From positions 124,001 through 188,000 of the forward strand of contig CP166298.1 of assembly GCA_041281825.1 (NCBI GenBank): 64,000 nucleotides of DNA, written 5' to 3'. Made by a program: the position numbers and the translations under genes. Below, in pieces: positions 52,537 to 61,873 of the stretch. The DNA is from Paenibacillus_D tarimensis_A. Lineage in GTDB: Bacteria > Bacillota > Bacilli > Paenibacillales > Paenibacillaceae. The notes beneath the pieces are model-generated. The model worked only from the letters and a program-made list of their open reading frames with translations. It was not told the origin of the DNA and did no database searches. The first letter of the stretch is position 1. Each line of letters starts with the position of its first letter.

Positions 52537-52675
52537 TAGCCATTTGGTATTAGGTGAAATCAATCCGGAGGGTGAACAAGAGTCGTATTCGAGAGAACGG
52601 AACGAGAGTCCGCGAAGTTAGCCAAACAGGAATAACGTATTTTAGGTCCGGGTTCGTCTCCAAAGCTAGGAAAAC

Positions 52676-52718
52676 TAGTAGATCGATCCAAAACGATATT
52701 TATGGATCAGTCTACTAG
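52676..52718. repeat. Family D hairpin, copy 2
   Basis: CTAGTAGATCGATCCA (52676-52691) and TGGATCAGTCTACTAG (52703-52718) form a 16-bp stem with two mismatches around an 11-base loop. The right arm extended to 52697 matches the 45229 motif at 18 of 20 bases in reverse complement. There is no T-run, so it is not an ordinary terminator. The 52537-52781 gap shows nothing else. Confidence 0.7.
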
Positions 52719-52781
52719 CTGACGAAAGAAAGTTCGGCCGGGACAGGAACCGTAAAGATTTCAATGGAAAGGGTGACCGAA

Positions 52782-54068
52782 ATGGCAGATTTGCGCATCA
52801 GCTTGGCCGGTATTAATGCGCCTAATCCGTTCTGGCTGGCATCCGCGCCGCCGACTAATACCGGTTATCAGGTTCAGCGCGCGTTCGAGGCGGGGTGGGG
52901 CGGAGCCGTATGGAAGACGCTGGGCGAGCCGATCATCAATACGTCTTCAAGATTTGCGGCGGTTCATTTCAACGGGCAGCGCGTTGCAGGCTTCAACAAT
53001 ATTGAACTGATCACCGACCGCCCGCTTGAGGTCAATCTGAAAGAAATCTATGAAACGAAGAAAAGGTTTCCGAAGCATGCGCTTGTCGCATCCTTAATGG
53101 TGGAGCCAAAGCGCGAGAAGTGGCACGAAATCGTCAAGCGTGTCGAAGCGGCAGGCGTCGACGGCCTGGAGCTGAACTTCGGCTGTCCGCACGGCATGGC
53201 CGAACGGGGCATGGGGGCAGCCTCCGGGCAGCAGCCCGATCTGGTGGAGAAGCAAACGATGTGGGCAAAGGAGGCGGCGGAAACGCCGGTGATCGTGAAG
53301 CTGACGCCGAATATTACGGATATTACGGTCACGGCGCGTCATGCGGTATCGGGCGGGGCCGATGCGATCAGTCTCATTAATACGATTAATAGTCTTGCAG
53401 GCGTGGATATCCATACATGGAACACCATTCCCCATGTCGGGGGCAAAGGGGCGCACGGCGGCTACTGCGGGCCGGCGGTCAAGCCGATTGCGCTCAATAT
53501 GGTCGCAGAGTGCGCTCGGGATCCGAGGATCGGCGTGCCCATCTCGGGCATAGGCGGCATATCCACCTGGCAGGATGCGGTGGAGTTTATGCTGATGGGA
53601 GCAGCAGGCGTGCAGATCTGCACCGCAGCGATGCATCACGGCTTTCGGATCGTGGAGGAGATGATCGACGGGATGAACAACTATCTCGACGATAAAGGGA
53701 TCGTATCCGTTCAGGAGCTTGTCGGCAAGTCCGTCAGCAGATATTCCGACTGGGGCGACCTCGACCTGAACTACAAAGTCGTTGCGAGGATTAATCAGGA
53801 GACTTGCATTAACTGCAACAAGTGCCACATTGCCTGCGAAGACACTTCGCACCAATGCATCGACATGCTGAGCAATCCCGACGGCGGCCGGTATTTGCAG
53901 GTCCGGGAAGAGGATTGCGTCGGCTGCAATCTGTGCTCGATCGTCTGCCCTGTAGACGGGGCGATTGATATGGTGGAGACGGCAAGCGGGCCTCCGATGA
54001 CCTGGAACGACAGACAACGGACGATTGAGAAGCTCGGCGCTCTATCTTCCGAGAAGGAGGTCGTATAG
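52782..54068 (+). CDS. preA: Dihydropyrimidine dehydrogenase, PreA subunit
   Basis: 428 residues from ATG 52782 (AAAGGGTG upstream). A dihydroorotate dehydrogenase-like FMN barrel: APNPFWLASAPPTNTGYQVQ, LELNFGCPHGMAERGMG and VPISGIGGISTWQDAVEF. Two 4Fe-4S motifs at the C-terminus (CINCNKCHIACEDTSHQC and CVGCNLCSIVCPVDG). It reduces uracil/thymine to the dihydropyrimidine at the FMN site. It is followed immediately by dihydropyrimidinase. Confidence 0.94.
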   Translation: MADLRISLAGINAPNPFWLASAPPTNTGYQVQRAFEAGWGGAVWKTLGEPIINTSSRFAAVHFNGQRVAGFNNIELITDRPLEVNLKEIYETKKRFPKHALVASLMVEPKREKWHEIVKRVEAAGVDGLELNFGCPHGMAERGMGAASGQQPDLVEKQTMWAKEAAETPVIVKLTPNITDITVTARHAVSGGADAISLINTINSLAGVDIHTWNTIPHVGGKGAHGGYCGPAVKPIALNMVAECARDPRIGVPISGIGGISTWQDAVEFMLMGAAGVQICTAAMHHGFRIVEEMIDGMNNYLDDKGIVSVQELVGKSVSRYSDWGDLDLNYKVVARINQETCINCNKCHIACEDTSHQCIDMLSNPDGGRYLQVREEDCVGCNLCSIVCPVDGAIDMVETASGPPMTWNDRQRTIEKLGALSSEKEVV

Positions 54069-55499
54069 ATGAAACGAAAAATCATTAAGAACGGAACGAT
54101 CGTGACGGCATCGGATACGTACTTTGGCGATATTCTTATTGATGACGGAATCATCGTCATGATCGGTGTCGATCTAGAAGTTGACGGAGCGGAAGCAATT
54201 GATGCGTCGGGCTGTTACGTTTTTCCGGGAGGTGTGGATCCCCATACTCATCTGGATATGCCGTTCGGGGGCACGATTACGAAAGACGATTTCGAGAGCG
54301 GTACGATTGCCGCGGCCTTCGGCGGTACGACAACGATTATCGATTTTTGTCTGACCTCGATAAATGCGCCGCTCAGCCATGCGGTTCAGACCTGGCATAA
54401 CAAGTCGAAAGGAAAGGCGGCCATCGACTACGGCTTCCATCTGATGATCGGGGAGGTTAACGACGATGTTTTGTTCGAGCTTCCCCAAATCATTGAGGAA
54501 GAGGGCATTACCTCTCTGAAAGTATTTATGGCCTATAAGAACGTGCTTCAAGCGGATGACGGAACGTTGTTCAAAACGCTGCTGCTCGCCAAAGAGCATG
54601 GAGCGCTTGTCATGGTCCATGCAGAGAACGGCGATGTTATTGCCCATTTAATCGACAAGGCGCTCGAAGAAGGCCATACCGAACCGATCTATCATGCGTT
54701 GACGCGACCCCCGGAGCTTGAGGGCGAAGCGACTGGCCGCGCGGCCTGCCTGACGGAGCTTGCCGACTCCCAGTTGTACGTCGTGCATGTCACCTGTGCC
54801 GAAGCGGTCTGGAAAATCGCCGAGGCACGCAAGAAGGGACTGCATGTCTACGGCGAGACTTGCCCGCAATATTTGGTGCTCGACCAGACCTGTCTGGAGA
54901 AGCCGGATTTTGAAGGGGCCAAATATGTCTGGTCGCCGCCGCTACGGGAGAAATGGAACCAGGGCGTATTATGGGACGCGTTAAGGAACGGACAGCTACA
55001 GACCATCGGCTCCGACCAGTGTTCGTTTGATTTTAAGGGGCAGAAGGATCTGGGCATCTCGGATTTCTCCAAAATTCCGAACGGAGGGCCTATGATCGAG
55101 GACCGGTTCGGTATTCTCTATTCGGAGGGCGTGGCGAAAGGGAGGATATCCTTAAACAAGTTTGTCGATATCATCGCTACGGCCAGCGCCAAGCTGTTCG
55201 GATTATTCCCGCAGAAAGGGACAATTGCAATCGGCAGCGATGCGGATATCGTCATCTTCGATCCGCATGCGAAACGGACCATTTCCGCCGGGACGCACCA
55301 TATGAAAGTGGACTACAACGCCTTCGAAGGAATGGAAGTGAGCGGCGAGCCTGTTTCCGTGCTTGTCCGGGGAGAGTTTGTCATTCGGGATAAAAAATAT
55401 GTCGGAACGCCGGGCTATGGCCATTATCTGCATCGCAAACGGTTCAATGAGCGGGATAAACTGCCGGACAAGGACCGAGCCGCGGGAGGCGTATACTAA
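54069..55499 (+). CDS. hydA: Dihydropyrimidinase
   Basis: 476 residues of the cyclic amidohydrolase superfamily. Metal ligands His-x-His in FPGGVDPHTHLDMPFGG, the carbamylated Lys in GITSLKVFMAYKN, His residues in LVMVHAENGD and LYVVHVTCAE, and Asp in QTIGSDQCSFDF. It opens dihydrouracil/dihydrothymine to the N-carbamoyl-beta-amino acid. It starts directly after preA, and its stop overlaps the next start. Confidence 0.93.
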   Translation: MKRKIIKNGTIVTASDTYFGDILIDDGIIVMIGVDLEVDGAEAIDASGCYVFPGGVDPHTHLDMPFGGTITKDDFESGTIAAAFGGTTTIIDFCLTSINAPLSHAVQTWHNKSKGKAAIDYGFHLMIGEVNDDVLFELPQIIEEEGITSLKVFMAYKNVLQADDGTLFKTLLLAKEHGALVMVHAENGDVIAHLIDKALEEGHTEPIYHALTRPPELEGEATGRAACLTELADSQLYVVHVTCAEAVWKIAEARKKGLHVYGETCPQYLVLDQTCLEKPDFEGAKYVWSPPLREKWNQGVLWDALRNGQLQTIGSDQCSFDFKGQKDLGISDFSKIPNGGPMIEDRFGILYSEGVAKGRISLNKFVDIIATASAKLFGLFPQKGTIAIGSDADIVIFDPHAKRTISAGTHHMKVDYNAFEGMEVSGEPVSVLVRGEFVIRDKKYVGTPGYGHYLHRKRFNERDKLPDKDRAAGGVY

Positions 55500-55729
55500 T
55501 GTCGGAGTTCATCGCTTTCTGCAAGGAGAAGCTGGCGGTCGATGAGCTGCTGGACGGCGGCTATACGATTGCCGGCATTTCCGAGGATCTGGATGGAACG
55601 ATGGTGCGGTTCTTAAATCCGGCTGTTTCACCCGACGGGACGGAGCTGCGGCTGTTGAATGCGGAAGCGCGGAAATATGTGGTCGCCATTTTGTTTCAAA
55701 TACAAGAAAGTACGAATGCGGCAAATTAA
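55499..55729 (+). CDS. Small protein at the end of the pyrimidine operon
   Basis: 76 residues, start overlapping the dihydropyrimidinase stop (TAATG). SEFIAFCKEKLAVDELLDGG, then YTIAGISEDLDGTMVRF, ending with a helix (NAEARKYVVAILFQIQEST). It is soluble, with no family I recognise. The tight overlap, ribosome site GGGAGG and its position before the operon terminator support it as real. Confidence 0.65.
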   Translation: MSEFIAFCKEKLAVDELLDGGYTIAGISEDLDGTMVRFLNPAVSPDGTELRLLNAEARKYVVAILFQIQESTNAAN

Positions 55730-55747
55730 AACCAAAAAATCGTGCAC

Positions 55748-55779
55748 ACTCCCTTGAACCGGCAAGGGAGTTTTTTTTT
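55748..55779 (+). terminator. Intrinsic terminator of the pyrimidine operon
   Basis: ACTCCCTTG (55748-55756) pairs with CAAGGGAGT (55763-55771), then a run of T. Confidence 0.92.
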
Positions 55780-55962
55780 AATTTCAAAAAACACGGAAAT
55801 TTAAACAAAAAAGTCTGATTTTTATATTGTGTTTGAAAATTCTGAAAATTAAAGTAAAAGCACATCCTGGAATTGAGGTGCAGATTTGCCAGTCATTGTT
55901 TATATGGGAGGTGAGTTTCAGGTTGAAAAACAGGCTTCACCAATAAGACAAGGAGGTTCATT

Positions 55963-58701
55963 ATGAGAAGAGGACGGAAATCAGTAAGCATTTTGGTGTG
56001 TGCGGCCATAGTATTGTCGCTTCTTTCAACGGCGGTCCTAATCGTACCGAATAGGGCGTCGGCGGCAGCGAGCTTCAAATTCGACTTCGGATCGGGCTCG
56101 AGCCCGGTTGCTTCCGGCTATACACGCATTTCCAACACGACGGTGTTCAGCAGTTCAACAGGATATGGGTTAGCAGCAGCAATCGACGAACGCGACCGCG
56201 GAGCGCCTGACGATCTTCGCAGGGATTTTGTCATTTCCGGCTCGGATTATACATTTTCGGTCAATCTTCCAAATGGGGAATACCGGGTGAAGGCCATTGC
56301 GGGCGATCAGATCGCATCCAACCGGACGACCGTTCATGCCGAAGGGGTCGAGATCGGCACAATCGCAACCGGCAGCGGCAGCTTCGGCGAAACAGAGGGC
56401 GCCATATCCGTCACGGACGGCCAGTTAAACATCGCCGTCTCCGGTATTGGCAAACGGTTGAATGCGATCGAGATTACTCCTCTGTCGCTCAAATTCGACT
56501 TTGGCAGCAGCTCGAGTCCGGTGGCGGCGGGTTACACTCAGGTTACAAATGGAACCGTTTACACGAGTTCGGCCGGCTTCGGTCTGAGCGCATCAATTGA
56601 CCAGCGCGACCGTGGCGGTCCGGACGATCTCCGCCGGGATTTTGTCATTTCCGGTTCGGACTACACCTTTCATATCGATCTGCCGAACGGTGAATACCAG
56701 GTAAAGATCATTGCGGGCGATCAGATTGCGTCTAACCGGACGACGGTGACGGCAGAAGGTGCGTTACTTGGCTCAACAAGCAACGGAAGCGGCAGCTTCG
56801 GCGAAATAAACGGTACGGTTGCCGTGTCGGACGGTCAGATGAACCTTGTCATCTCCGGTAATGACAAACGCCTTAACGGCGTTGAAATCAGCGAGGCAGG
56901 ATCGGCTGGCGAGAGGCCGCGCCAAATGGAGCTGTTGAACAGGAGTCCGGTAGCCGTGAAGGTAACGAGCGGCGTATATGTCGGATGGAGAATGCTCGGC
57001 ACCGATCCGGCCGACATTGCATTCCATGTCTACCGCAACGGCCAGAGAATTACCGGCACTGCCTTAACAACAAGCACAAATTACCTTGATCCTCAAGGAA
57101 CGGAGCAATCCGTGTACGAAATCCGCCCGGTAATCGGGGGAAGCGAGCAAGCAGGCGAGACAACATCGGTATGGGGACAAAATTATATGTCCGTTCCGCT
57201 GCAGAAGCCGCCGGGGGGAGTGACGCCGGCGGGTGAATCTTACACCTACAGCGCCAACGACGCCAGCGTCGGGGATCTTGACGGCGACGGACAATATGAA
57301 ATTATACTCAAGTGGGATCCTTCCAATTCGAAAGATAACTCACAGTCCGGTTATACCGGTAATGTATACGTTGACGCTTATAAGCCGGACGGGACTCGCT
57401 TGTGGAGAATCGACCTGGGGCGGAACATACGAGCCGGAGCGCATTACACGCAATTTATGGTCTACGATCTTGATGGAAACGGGCGATCCGAGATCGTGAT
57501 GAAGACGGCGGACGGCACGATCGACGGCCAAGGGGCGGTCATCGGCAACGCGAACGCCGATTATCGCAACTCAAGCGGATATATTCTCAGCGGCCCGGAA
57601 TATTTAACCGTCTTTGACGGCTTGACCGGACGGGCGCTTGCAACGACCGATTACATTCCGCAAAGAGGAAACGTATCCTCGTGGGGAGACAGCTACGGCA
57701 ATAGGGTCGACCGGTTTCTGGCGGGTGTCGCGTACCTCGATGGGGAGCGTCCGAGCATCGTTATGGCGCGGGGTTATTACACCCGGACAGTGCTTGCCGC
57801 CTTTAATTGGCGCAACGGCCAGCTAACGCATCAGTGGACCTTCGATTCCAATCAGTCCGGTAATGGCGGTTACGCAGGGCAAGGGTTTCACAGTTTAAGC
57901 GTAGCCGATGTGGATGAGGATGGCAAAGACGAAATTGTCTATGGGAATATGGTGGTCAATGATGACGGCACCGGTCTCTATTCAACCGGACTGGGCCATG
58001 GCGACGCGATGCATGTCAGCGATCTGGACATTGGCCGCCCAGGGCTTGAGGTCTTCACGGTGCATGAATCTACGAATGCGCAGTATGGATATATGATGCG
58101 CGACGCGAGGACCGGCCAAATTCTGTGGGGCGTTCCTACGGGTGCCGATATGGGGAGAGGCCTTGCGTCGGATATTGACCCCAGGTACCCCGGGGCGGAA
58201 GCATGGGCCCGCGGCACGAACGGCGGATTGTACAGAGCAGACGGCACGCTGATCTCAACCTCCGCTCCGCCGGCGAACTTTGCGGTTTGGTGGGACGGCG
58301 ACCTGTCGCGCGAGCTGCTGGATCATAATTGGAGCGGCAGTGCAGGCGTTGGAGTCGGCACGATCATGAAATGGGATTATGAGAACAACCGAACGGTAAA
58401 TTTGCTGACTGCGACAGGAACCAACTCGAACAATTGGACTAAAGGAAACCCGTCGCTTCAAGCCGATTTGTTCGGGGATTGGCGGGAAGAGGTGATCTGG
58501 CGTACGTCCGACAGCAATCAACTGAGAATTTACACGACGACGGATGTCACGCAGCACCGCATCTTCACCTTAATGCATGACCCGGTATACAGACTCGGAA
58601 TTGCATGGCAAAATGTAGCGTACAACCAGCCGCCGCACACGGGTTATTTCCTGGGTAATGGGATGTCAACGCCGCCGATGCCAAATATTGCCGTTAACTA
58701 G
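55963..58701 (+). CDS. Secreted rhamnogalacturonan lyase (PL11, YesW-like)
   Basis: 912 residues, secreted (signal peptide about 1-37 ending NRASAAAS). Two tandem copies of a beta-rich domain of about 113 residues lie at about 40-172 and 174-312; both contain RRDFVISGSDYTF and AGDQIASNRTTV. This module resembles the N-terminal domain of rhamnogalacturonan acetylesterases. The catalytic PL11 beta-propeller follows (about 320-910; MELLNRSPVAVKVTSGVYVG, VGDLDGDGQYEIILKWDPSN, HGDAMHVSDLDIGRPGLEVF, FGDWREEVIWRTSDS). It cleaves the rhamnogalacturonan I backbone of pectin. AAGGAGG upstream; single gene. Confidence 0.92.
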   Translation: MRRGRKSVSILVCAAIVLSLLSTAVLIVPNRASAAASFKFDFGSGSSPVASGYTRISNTTVFSSSTGYGLAAAIDERDRGAPDDLRRDFVISGSDYTFSVNLPNGEYRVKAIAGDQIASNRTTVHAEGVEIGTIATGSGSFGETEGAISVTDGQLNIAVSGIGKRLNAIEITPLSLKFDFGSSSSPVAAGYTQVTNGTVYTSSAGFGLSASIDQRDRGGPDDLRRDFVISGSDYTFHIDLPNGEYQVKIIAGDQIASNRTTVTAEGALLGSTSNGSGSFGEINGTVAVSDGQMNLVISGNDKRLNGVEISEAGSAGERPRQMELLNRSPVAVKVTSGVYVGWRMLGTDPADIAFHVYRNGQRITGTALTTSTNYLDPQGTEQSVYEIRPVIGGSEQAGETTSVWGQNYMSVPLQKPPGGVTPAGESYTYSANDASVGDLDGDGQYEIILKWDPSNSKDNSQSGYTGNVYVDAYKPDGTRLWRIDLGRNIRAGAHYTQFMVYDLDGNGRSEIVMKTADGTIDGQGAVIGNANADYRNSSGYILSGPEYLTVFDGLTGRALATTDYIPQRGNVSSWGDSYGNRVDRFLAGVAYLDGERPSIVMARGYYTRTVLAAFNWRNGQLTHQWTFDSNQSGNGGYAGQGFHSLSVADVDEDGKDEIVYGNMVVNDDGTGLYSTGLGHGDAMHVSDLDIGRPGLEVFTVHESTNAQYGYMMRDARTGQILWGVPTGADMGRGLASDIDPRYPGAEAWARGTNGGLYRADGTLISTSAPPANFAVWWDGDLSRELLDHNWSGSAGVGVGTIMKWDYENNRTVNLLTATGTNSNNWTKGNPSLQADLFGDWREEVIWRTSDSNQLRIYTTTDVTQHRIFTLMHDPVYRLGIAWQNVAYNQPPHTGYFLGNGMSTPPMPNIAVN

Positions 58702-58759
58702 TAGAGCGTTCCTTAAATCCCGATTCTATGACAGGTCCCGGCGAGGGCAGGAGGATGCT

Positions 58760-59060
58760 TCAACCGCTAATGGACATAGATGCAGTTTAAATGGACCTTT
58801 TCCTGTCTTTTGAAGTTCTAACGGACAGGTGAGACGTTTATGGGCCGAAAAGACACGAATGGAAGCCATTTGCATCGATTTAGCGGCGCCAGTGACCGTT
58901 ACAGACGGAGGTTCGTCTATTTTTCCTTATAAAGGTTCAAGCTGTCCGTTACATCACCCTCCGGTCAAGGTTTTCCGTTAGAGCTCGAAAGGTCCCGGCC
59001 TAAAAAATACACAATCATTCAGGTTTACGGGTAGACTGTTTGATAAATATCGGCACATAT
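58760..59060. other. Non-coding stretch after the lyase gene
   Basis: The 58702-59253 gap has no supported gene. It contains repeated short words such as TAACGGACAG, GTCCGTTA and TTCCGTTAG, which look like diverged palindromic repeat remains, but no clear unit length. Confidence 0.35.
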
Positions 59061-59101
59061 CCGGCACCTCCTTGTTATTCACCGACACCATAATGATTTA
59101 T

Positions 59102-59121
59102 TATTTATAGATCGATCTACT
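59102..59121. repeat. Family D motif, copy 3
   Basis: TATTTATAGATCGATCTACT is the reverse complement of the 45229 motif with one mismatch. Confidence 0.7.
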
Positions 59122-59143
59122 GGTGCAATTCAATTAAAACGCC

Positions 59144-59177
59144 TTCCCGACCAATAGTCGGGGGGGCGTTTTAAATC
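59144..59177 (+). terminator. Terminator-like palindrome
   Basis: AAAACGCC with CCGAC and GTCGG with GGCGTTTT form a stem followed by AAATC. It lies before the aldo/keto reductase gene with no gene ending near it. Confidence 0.6.
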
Positions 59178-59253
59178 TTTCCTAATTGTTTACGCTTAGT
59201 TATAATGGACGGGACGGCGAGTATATGGGAAATGAAGGGAGAGGAATGGGATT

Positions 59254-60177
59254 ATGAAGTATCGGAAGCTTGGCAGAACCGGATTGAACGTTTCCGTCAT
59301 CGGAGTGGGGACATGGCAATTTGGCGGAGAATGGGGCATGGATTTCACGCAGAAGCAAGTTGACGCCATATTGGACAAGGCCAAAGAGGTCGGCATTAAC
59401 CTCATCGATACTGCCGAGTGCTATGGCGATCATTTGTCCGAACGGCTTATTGGCGGTTATATTGAGAACAACAGGGACGATTGGATCGTCGCAACGAAGT
59501 TCGGCCATCACTTCAAAGGCCATCTCGACCGGGACCAACTGTGGAAGCCGGAGCAGGTGCTGAAGCAGCTGGATGATTCGCTTAAGGCGCTGCGGACCGA
59601 GTATATCGATCTCTATCAGTTCCATTCCGGCGGCGACGATGTGTTTGACAACGATGCATTATGGACGATATTGGACAAGCAGGTTCAAGCGGGAAAAGTC
59701 CGTTACCTTGGCATTTCTATAGGCAGCAACGATAATTTGCATCAGACGGACGCCGCTTCGGAAGTGAACGCGGACGTGATTCAGGTTGTTTATAACCGGC
59801 TCGACCGCAAGCCGGAGGAGCGCGTATTCCCATCTTGCGAGCGGCAAAATCTAGGCGTACTGGCGAGGGTTCCGCTCGCGAGCGGATATTTAAGCGGCAA
59901 ATACAAACCGGGTGCCGTGTTCGAAACGAATGATGTGCGAAATCGGCATAATGAAAAATATCAAGCGGAGGCGCTCCGTCAAGTTGAAGAGATTAGAAGC
60001 AACGAGGTGCCCGAGGGTGTCAATATGGCGGAATGGGCGCTGGCTTGGTGCCTGCAGCATCCGGCGGTGACAAGCGTCATTCCGGGCTGCAAAAATCCGG
60101 AGCAGGTGGAGTCGAATGCTGCCGCGGCTGACCTCGAGTTAGTTCGGGGGGATCATCCGCAGGCGATAACACTATAG
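59254..60177 (+). CDS. Aldo/keto reductase
   Basis: 307 residues of the NADPH-dependent aldo/keto reductase barrel. N-terminus MKYRKLGRTGLNVSVIGVGT; catalytic Asp and Tyr in NLIDTAECYGDHLSE, Lys in IVATKFGHHF, His in DLYQFHSGG; C-terminal cofactor region AVTSVIPGCKNPEQVESN. ATG 59254 follows GGGAGAGGAATGGG. Substrate unknown. A weak G/C hairpin with TTCCTTTATT lies at about 60187-60230. Confidence 0.88.
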   Translation: MKYRKLGRTGLNVSVIGVGTWQFGGEWGMDFTQKQVDAILDKAKEVGINLIDTAECYGDHLSERLIGGYIENNRDDWIVATKFGHHFKGHLDRDQLWKPEQVLKQLDDSLKALRTEYIDLYQFHSGGDDVFDNDALWTILDKQVQAGKVRYLGISIGSNDNLHQTDAASEVNADVIQVVYNRLDRKPEERVFPSCERQNLGVLARVPLASGYLSGKYKPGAVFETNDVRNRHNEKYQAEALRQVEEIRSNEVPEGVNMAEWALAWCLQHPAVTSVIPGCKNPEQVESNAAAADLELVRGDHPQAITL

Positions 60178-60309
60178 TTGAAAGCGGGAGCCTAGCTGCG
60201 GATCGTGCTGCGCAAGGCTCTTCCTTTATTATGGAGCGTTATTTCGAGCAAAAGTATGTAATATTATTCTATGAAGGTATAACTGGCCTAATAAGGAGAT
60301 AACTCAATT

Positions 60310-60954
60310 GTGCTGAAGCACGTCATTTTTGACTTTGACGGAACAATCGTAAACTCAAGAACGTTGATGGTTATGTTTTATAACGAGCTTGCGGAAAAAT
60401 ATAATTTCAAAATCATTCAACCTGAAGAAATTGAATATTTGAGTACGTTATCCATTACCGACAGGTGTAGAGTGCTCCGTGTTCCGATTTATAAAGTGCC
60501 GAGCATGGGGATGTACGCAAAAAGAAGGTACCAAGACACGATTGCTTCTATGGAAGCAATTGAAGGGATTGCAGAATTGATTCACAGTTTGAAAAGTGCG
60601 GGATTGAGTATAAGCATTATCTCATCCAACCTGGAATCCAGCATAAGAACATTCCTCAAGAATAATAACATGGATCTTTTTGATCACATCTATTCTGCAC
60701 CCAACTTATTCGGGAAGCATCTCACAATAAATGCATTTATCAAAAAACATCGTATCTTGAGGGAAGAAACGATTTATATCGGTGACGAGCATAGAGATAT
60801 TGTTGCCTGCAACAAAGCAGGCATTCGAATCATTACGGTGACTTGGGGGTTCGATTCGGTTGAACTTTTATCGAAAGCGAGACCGGATTTTGTGGTGCAT
60901 ACTCTGTTGGAACTCAATCGTCTGCTTCATGAGATGAGTTCAAAGTTGATTTGA
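60310..60954 (+). CDS. HAD hydrolase, phosphoglycolate phosphatase-like
   Basis: 214 residues starting at GTG 60310 (AAGGAG about 12 bases upstream). HAD motif I VIFDFDGTIVNS, motif II SISIISSNLES, motif III Lys near FGKHLT, motif IV IYIGDEHRDIVACNKAG. A helical cap domain (about 18-85) gives substrate choice. A phosphatase of small phosphorylated metabolites is likely; the substrate is unknown. Codon use here becomes more AT-rich than in the preceding genes. Confidence 0.8.
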   Translation: MLKHVIFDFDGTIVNSRTLMVMFYNELAEKYNFKIIQPEEIEYLSTLSITDRCRVLRVPIYKVPSMGMYAKRRYQDTIASMEAIEGIAELIHSLKSAGLSISIISSNLESSIRTFLKNNNMDLFDHIYSAPNLFGKHLTINAFIKKHRILREETIYIGDEHRDIVACNKAGIRIITVTWGFDSVELLSKARPDFVVHTLLELNRLLHEMSSKLI

Positions 60955-60977
60955 TAAATTATTACCGTAGTGATTGA

Positions 60978-61012
60978 ATCAATACGAATACGAATACGAA
61001 TGCGAATAAGCA
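60978..61012. repeat. Short ATACGA microsatellite
   Basis: AATACGAATACGAATACGA then AATGCGAATAAGC: about four hexamer units, directly after the HAD gene. Confidence 0.8.
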
Positions 61013-61045
61013 ATTAAAAGCTTCTTAATAGGTATACCTTGCATT

Positions 61046-61220
61046 ATGCGAAATTATTTGATAACTGCCTTGTCAATTTTTCTGTTGCTTGTAATTGTTT
61101 TAGCATGGACTCGTTTTGGTGGAATTCAAGAAGAATTGGAATATGTCCATGATGAAAGTATACGAAGATCTTAAAGAGTGGGCAGTCAAAAACATTGTAG
61201 ACCTCAAGGAAACCAATTAA
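61046..61220 (+). pseudogene. Possibly frameshifted small membrane protein
   Basis: ATG 61046 gives 42 residues: a hydrophobic helix (about 4-21, YLITALSIFLLLVIVLAW), then FGGIQEELEYVHDESIRRS and a stop at 61172. In another frame, directly overlapping, VYEDLKEWAVKNIVDLKETN runs to TAA at about 61220 and reads like a natural continuation. One lost base near 61155 would explain both. Ribosome site is weak. No family recognised. Confidence 0.4.
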
Positions 61221-61336
61221 GATAGCATCGAAGGACACAAAGGCATCAAAACCGCATTCAGGCGGCGGGCCGTCTTTGTGGGGACCAAGAAATCATTTGG
61301 ATGCAGATTGCTTCTTAGTCATATTTTACCAATACG

Positions 61337-61705
61337 ATGCTTTCGGTGGATTCTCGTCGTAGGGTTTGGAGTAGGATTTTACCAATTGCTTTGATCCTAT
61401 CGTCACTAGCAGACTACCTATATATCACATTTTTCATTCAGACTTTAGTAATTGGAACCTTGTTTTTGCTGGCTATTCCAATTGTAACTATGTCACAAAT
61501 GGCTTTTACAAAAGACTTGTATGTGCTCGGCAATAAAGTATACTATTTTGGCACCAACCTAAATGAAGTCAAAAAGTACAAGAAAACAAGTTCAGGAGAG
61601 ATACTTATCTATCTCGATAATGGTCATATTATTCCCGCTGTAGATGCAGAATTCAGCATATCTACTGTTCTAGAAAAAATAAGTGTGGAAAAAATAGTAG
61701 AATGA
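61337..61705 (+). CDS. Hypothetical membrane protein
   Basis: 122 residues with two hydrophobic segments (about 14-30 and 32-52) and a cytoplasmic beta-rich tail (YVLGNKVYYFGTNLNEVKKY) reminiscent of small membrane PH-like or YcxB-like domains. There is no ribosome site at ATG 61337, so the N-terminus may be missing or the start wrong. AT-rich like its neighbours. Confidence 0.45.
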   Translation: MLSVDSRRRVWSRILPIALILSSLADYLYITFFIQTLVIGTLFLLAIPIVTMSQMAFTKDLYVLGNKVYYFGTNLNEVKKYKKTSSGEILIYLDNGHIIPAVDAEFSISTVLEKISVEKIVE

Positions 61706-61873
61706 ATCTTCCAGATGGGGCTAAATAGAATATGCTATTTCAAAAAAAGCGGTTAAACACCCTATTGTGACACCGCACCTCTTATTCGATGAAATTATTA
61801 CTGCCAATCGTTTTCTCGGCAGGTACTTGGCGATCAGCAAATATGTGAAGGAGCCAAACTAGCAAAAGAGAAG

